A stretch of 64,000 nucleotides of DNA, from NCBI GenBank assembly GCA_934096585.1, contig CAKOMG010000001.1, forward strand, positions 186,001-250,000, given 5' to 3'. Each line of letters opens with the position of its first letter. Within the stretch, counting starts at the first letter, position 1. Made by a program: the position numbers and the translations under genes. Positions 62,031 to 64,000 of this stretch are shown piece after piece. The stretch comes from an uncultured Bacilli bacterium (GTDB lineage Bacteria; Bacillota_I; Bacilli_A; ML615J-28; CAG-698). The notes beneath the pieces were generated by a model. It did not search any database. It was not told where the DNA came from and saw only the letters and a list, made by a program, of their open reading frames with translations.

Positions 62031-64000
62031 TTATGATAATGTTAATATAGTTTTTATTGGACTCTTTCTGTCATATTTCTTTACTAATAAAAATAAAGTT
62101 ACTGAACCTAATATTATAAAAGCAATTAAGAAAGCTAACATTAATGGCCAATGAATATATACAAATTTTACAATAATGTAATTTTGTTCAAATATTACTT
62201 TGCTTAAAATTGTTTTTATAATAATTAAGAGCATTGAACTAAATGCGAATATTATTAAAGACATTAAAATTAATTGATAAAAGAATATTCTAAAAACATC
62301 AAATGAATGTGCACCCATAGAATACAGAATACCTATGTTTTTAATTTTATTATTTATTAAATTATTATAGTAATAATTCATCATAATAATAAGAACTATT
62401 AACATAATAATTTCAATGACAAATAATATATTTAATATTATAGTTATATGCGGTTTTAAATAAAATGTATATTGCAAATAACTTGCATTTCCATTAAAAT
62501 AATAAAACCTTGTATTTTTTCCTTGATTAGGATATATATTTGTATCATATATATACTGTGGTAAAAATTTTAATTTTTGAATGTCTTTGCTTCGATTTCC
62601 CGTTAGAGGATCAATTACATACTTATAAGTGCCTCTACCTTTTTTCACTATTTCTTTATAAAAATAATCGTATAGTTCAGATCCTAAATATAATTCTTTA
62701 CATAATTCATCAGTTAAGCAAAAGCCTATAACATTTCCGGTTTTTTTAACAGTAGCGTTATAAACATTACGATTGTCCACTGGTATTTCAATAGTTATTT
62801 CTTTTTTAATAATTGATTTAATATATTCAACCATTGCTTGTGTTTGAAAATATTCAAATGAAAATTCTTTATCATACTTATTAATCTTATTTGATAGAAT
62901 GTAATTATAATAATTATATAATGAATCTTCATTCCCATCAGCAAGCCATTGTTCTTTTATCTCATCATAATTATCATGCGCATATTGTTCTACTTTCTTT
63001 TGCATTATTGTCACTACTTCATTATTTAAACTAAGAACACTTTTGCAATAAGGTATAACAACTCCATTTTTATCATTTTCATCTCCAACATAATATGTTT
63101 CATATTTATTAAGAGATGTTCTCGCGATATTTCTGTATATTGATACCATAATTCCAGGCATTTTTGCATCCACGCAATATCGTTGAGATAATAATCTAGA
63201 TAAGCATAGTTCATCAACTAAACTTTGACTACCATATATCAAAGTGTGTAAGCCATAATTAACAAGAAATTTCCATATATTACGCATATTTTCATTGGTA
63301 TAACTACCATCTTTTAACAGTTCCTTATATTTTTCACAGTCTAGTTTAGTATCAAGTATTCCTACTACTTTCAAAGAAGGATACTCAGCATTGTCATCGC
63401 CAAGATCTATATATTTTCCAATTAAATCATCATAATTATTTATATTAACATTCGTTTTCCTAACATATCCTTTTGATTTAAAAACATCAAAAGTGTAGTT
63501 TGTTAATACAACTTCATTAGCTTTTTGAGGTAAATTACCATACAATTCTAAATCATACTTTTCAATAAATTCATTTGTTAAAATAGCGACACCATAGACA
63601 TGTGATACATAATATGACATATATCCATTTGATGCAATTAGAGGAGGAATCCATCCTTCAAATGTCATATTAAGAATACGTACGGGGTAACGAGTCAGTG
63701 ATGCTGATTCACTAATTGCATAACCAAATTCATAAATTGGATCACCATCAAAAAAAGGCATATTGTCTCGTAAATAATTTAAATCTTCATCATTTAATCC
63801 AGTATCATGAGTTACTTCATCATTCGCTCTTGTTAACAAAAATTTTTTAGAAAAAGGTATAAATTTATCATTATTCTCATACATAGAGTTTAATACAGTT
63901 GTGTCATCATCTTGAATAAGTGAAAAGCATAAAAATGAAACCAGAAAAATTAAGATAATTAGAATATTCAAATTGATTAAACTTTTCAATTTCGTTTTCA
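62031..64000 (-). CDS. FtsX-like ABC transporter permease, 5' end probably beyond window
   Basis: From ATG 63989 there are 652 residues. However, the frame stays open to the edge and no ribosome site precedes that ATG, so the gene may begin further out, possibly with a fused ATPase domain. A helix near residues 8-25 is followed by an extracellular region of about 480 residues. Three helices then form the FtsX core (MNYYYNNLINNKIKNIGILYSMGA, then FRIFFYQLILMSLIIF and the last helix before KKYDRKSPIKTIL). This MacB/FtsX layout moves no substrate across but drives extracellular enzymes or exports lipoproteins and peptides. The downstream secreted amidase-like protein fits such a role. Confidence 0.75.
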   Translation of the reverse strand, partial: KTKLKSLINLNILIILIFLVSFLCFSLIQDDDTTVLNSMYENNDKFIPFSKKFLLTRANDEVTHDTGLNDEDLNYLRDNMPFFDGDPIYEFGYAISESASLTRYPVRILNMTFEGWIPPLIASNGYMSYYVSHVYGVAILTNEFIEKYDLELYGNLPQKANEVVLTNYTFDVFKSKGYVRKTNVNINNYDDLIGKYIDLGDDNAEYPSLKVVGILDTKLDCEKYKELLKDGSYTNENMRNIWKFLVNYGLHTLIYGSQSLVDELCLSRLLSQRYCVDAKMPGIMVSIYRNIARTSLNKYETYYVGDENDKNGVVIPYCKSVLSLNNEVVTIMQKKVEQYAHDNYDEIKEQWLADGNEDSLYNYYNYILSNKINKYDKEFSFEYFQTQAMVEYIKSIIKKEITIEIPVDNRNVYNATVKKTGNVIGFCLTDELCKELYLGSELYDYFYKEIVKKGRGTYKYVIDPLTGNRSKDIQKLKFLPQYIYDTNIYPNQGKNTRFYYFNGNASYLQYTFYLKPHITIILNILFVIEIIMLIVLIIMMNYYYNNLINNKIKNIGILYSMGAHSFDVFRIFFYQLILMSLIIFAFSSMLLIIIKTILSKVIFEQNYIIVKFVYIHWPLMLAFLIAFIILGSVTLFLLVKKYDRKSPIKTILTLS

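Noticed and set aside
1..64000. Alternative genetic code (TGA as Trp)
   Set aside because: Long conserved proteins use TGG for Trp, all expected stops fit the standard code, and RF2 is present.
1..64000. tRNA, rRNA, CRISPR array, prophage or intact insertion sequence
   Set aside because: I saw no tRNA T-loop pattern in a cloverleaf context, no rRNA, no spaced CRISPR-like repeats and no intact transposase or phage structural genes. A covariance scan would be needed to exclude small RNAs fully.

Overview
The window is AT-rich DNA from a low-GC Gram-positive bacterium, most likely an uncultured Bacilli lineage near the Mollicutes/RF39-type gut bacteria. This is inferred from gene content and composition, not from a database match. 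The genetic code looks standard: tryptophans in the long reading frames are TGG, a release factor 2 gene is present, and at least one gene ends in TGA. Nearly all genes lie on the minus strand. Only three intact genes are on the plus strand (an ion permease, queT and a class I aldolase), and each has its own sigma-A promoter and terminator. Exported proteins are numerous: at least eight lipoproteins with a lipobox, plus several secreted proteins.

Layout. 1-3.7 kb: end of a GHL10-type glycosidase gene coupled to a small cysteine-bearing membrane protein, then prfB-recX. 3.66-6.41 kb: a decayed insertion with a serine recombinase pseudogene, an unrecognised wreck and an intact AlbA_2/Schlafen-type regulator gene, bounded by a 66-bp direct repeat that carries a terminator and the prfB promoter. 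6.4-16.3 kb: the Firmicute comFC-hpf-secA-prfB block, scattered by added genes (methyltransferase, permease, decayed DUF4143 ATPase, rubrerythrin, DUF1846) and with comFC reduced to a fragment. 16.3-30.6 kb: HtrA-like protease, leuS, DUF1189 protein, lipoprotein, zinc-dependent phospholipase C family, RluA-type pseudouridine synthase, NAGPA-type secreted protein, EF-G paralogue, U32 peptidase/hydroxylase and a secreted/membrane pair. 30.6-38.5 kb: a tight seven-gene operon (ABC-F, typA, DUF3592, 5'-nucleotidase, TIM-barrel isomerase, DegV, TM2).

38.5-53.9 kb: preQ1 riboswitch with queT, lipoprotein with a short Sfp-type transferase, MATE pump, an XRE repressor plus membrane protein with two visible operators, and an ECF sigma / RsgI-like anti-sigma / lipoprotein trio. 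These are followed by a GNAT pseudogene, two YwaF/TMEM164-like membrane proteins, a PfkB kinase, an acyltransferase, NAD(P)HX repair enzyme and aldolase. 53.9-64 kb: a run of exported proteins comprising an unknown lipoprotein, a 940-residue lipoprotein with three OB-fold modules, a lipoprotein whose C-terminus matches the barnase fold by motif, a secreted amidase-like protein, and an FtsX-type permease cut by the window edge.

The most interesting candidates are these. (1) The sigma/anti-sigma/lipoprotein trio, in which the anti-sigma factor and an upstream lipoprotein are colinear paralogues sharing the Asn-Pro self-cleavage (SEAL/RsgI) motif. (2) The predicted surface-tethered RNase next to the OB-fold lipoprotein. 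(3) The insertion between secA and prfB, with duplicated terminator and promoter. (4) A prfB without the programmed frameshift in a gene set where TGA stops are very rare.
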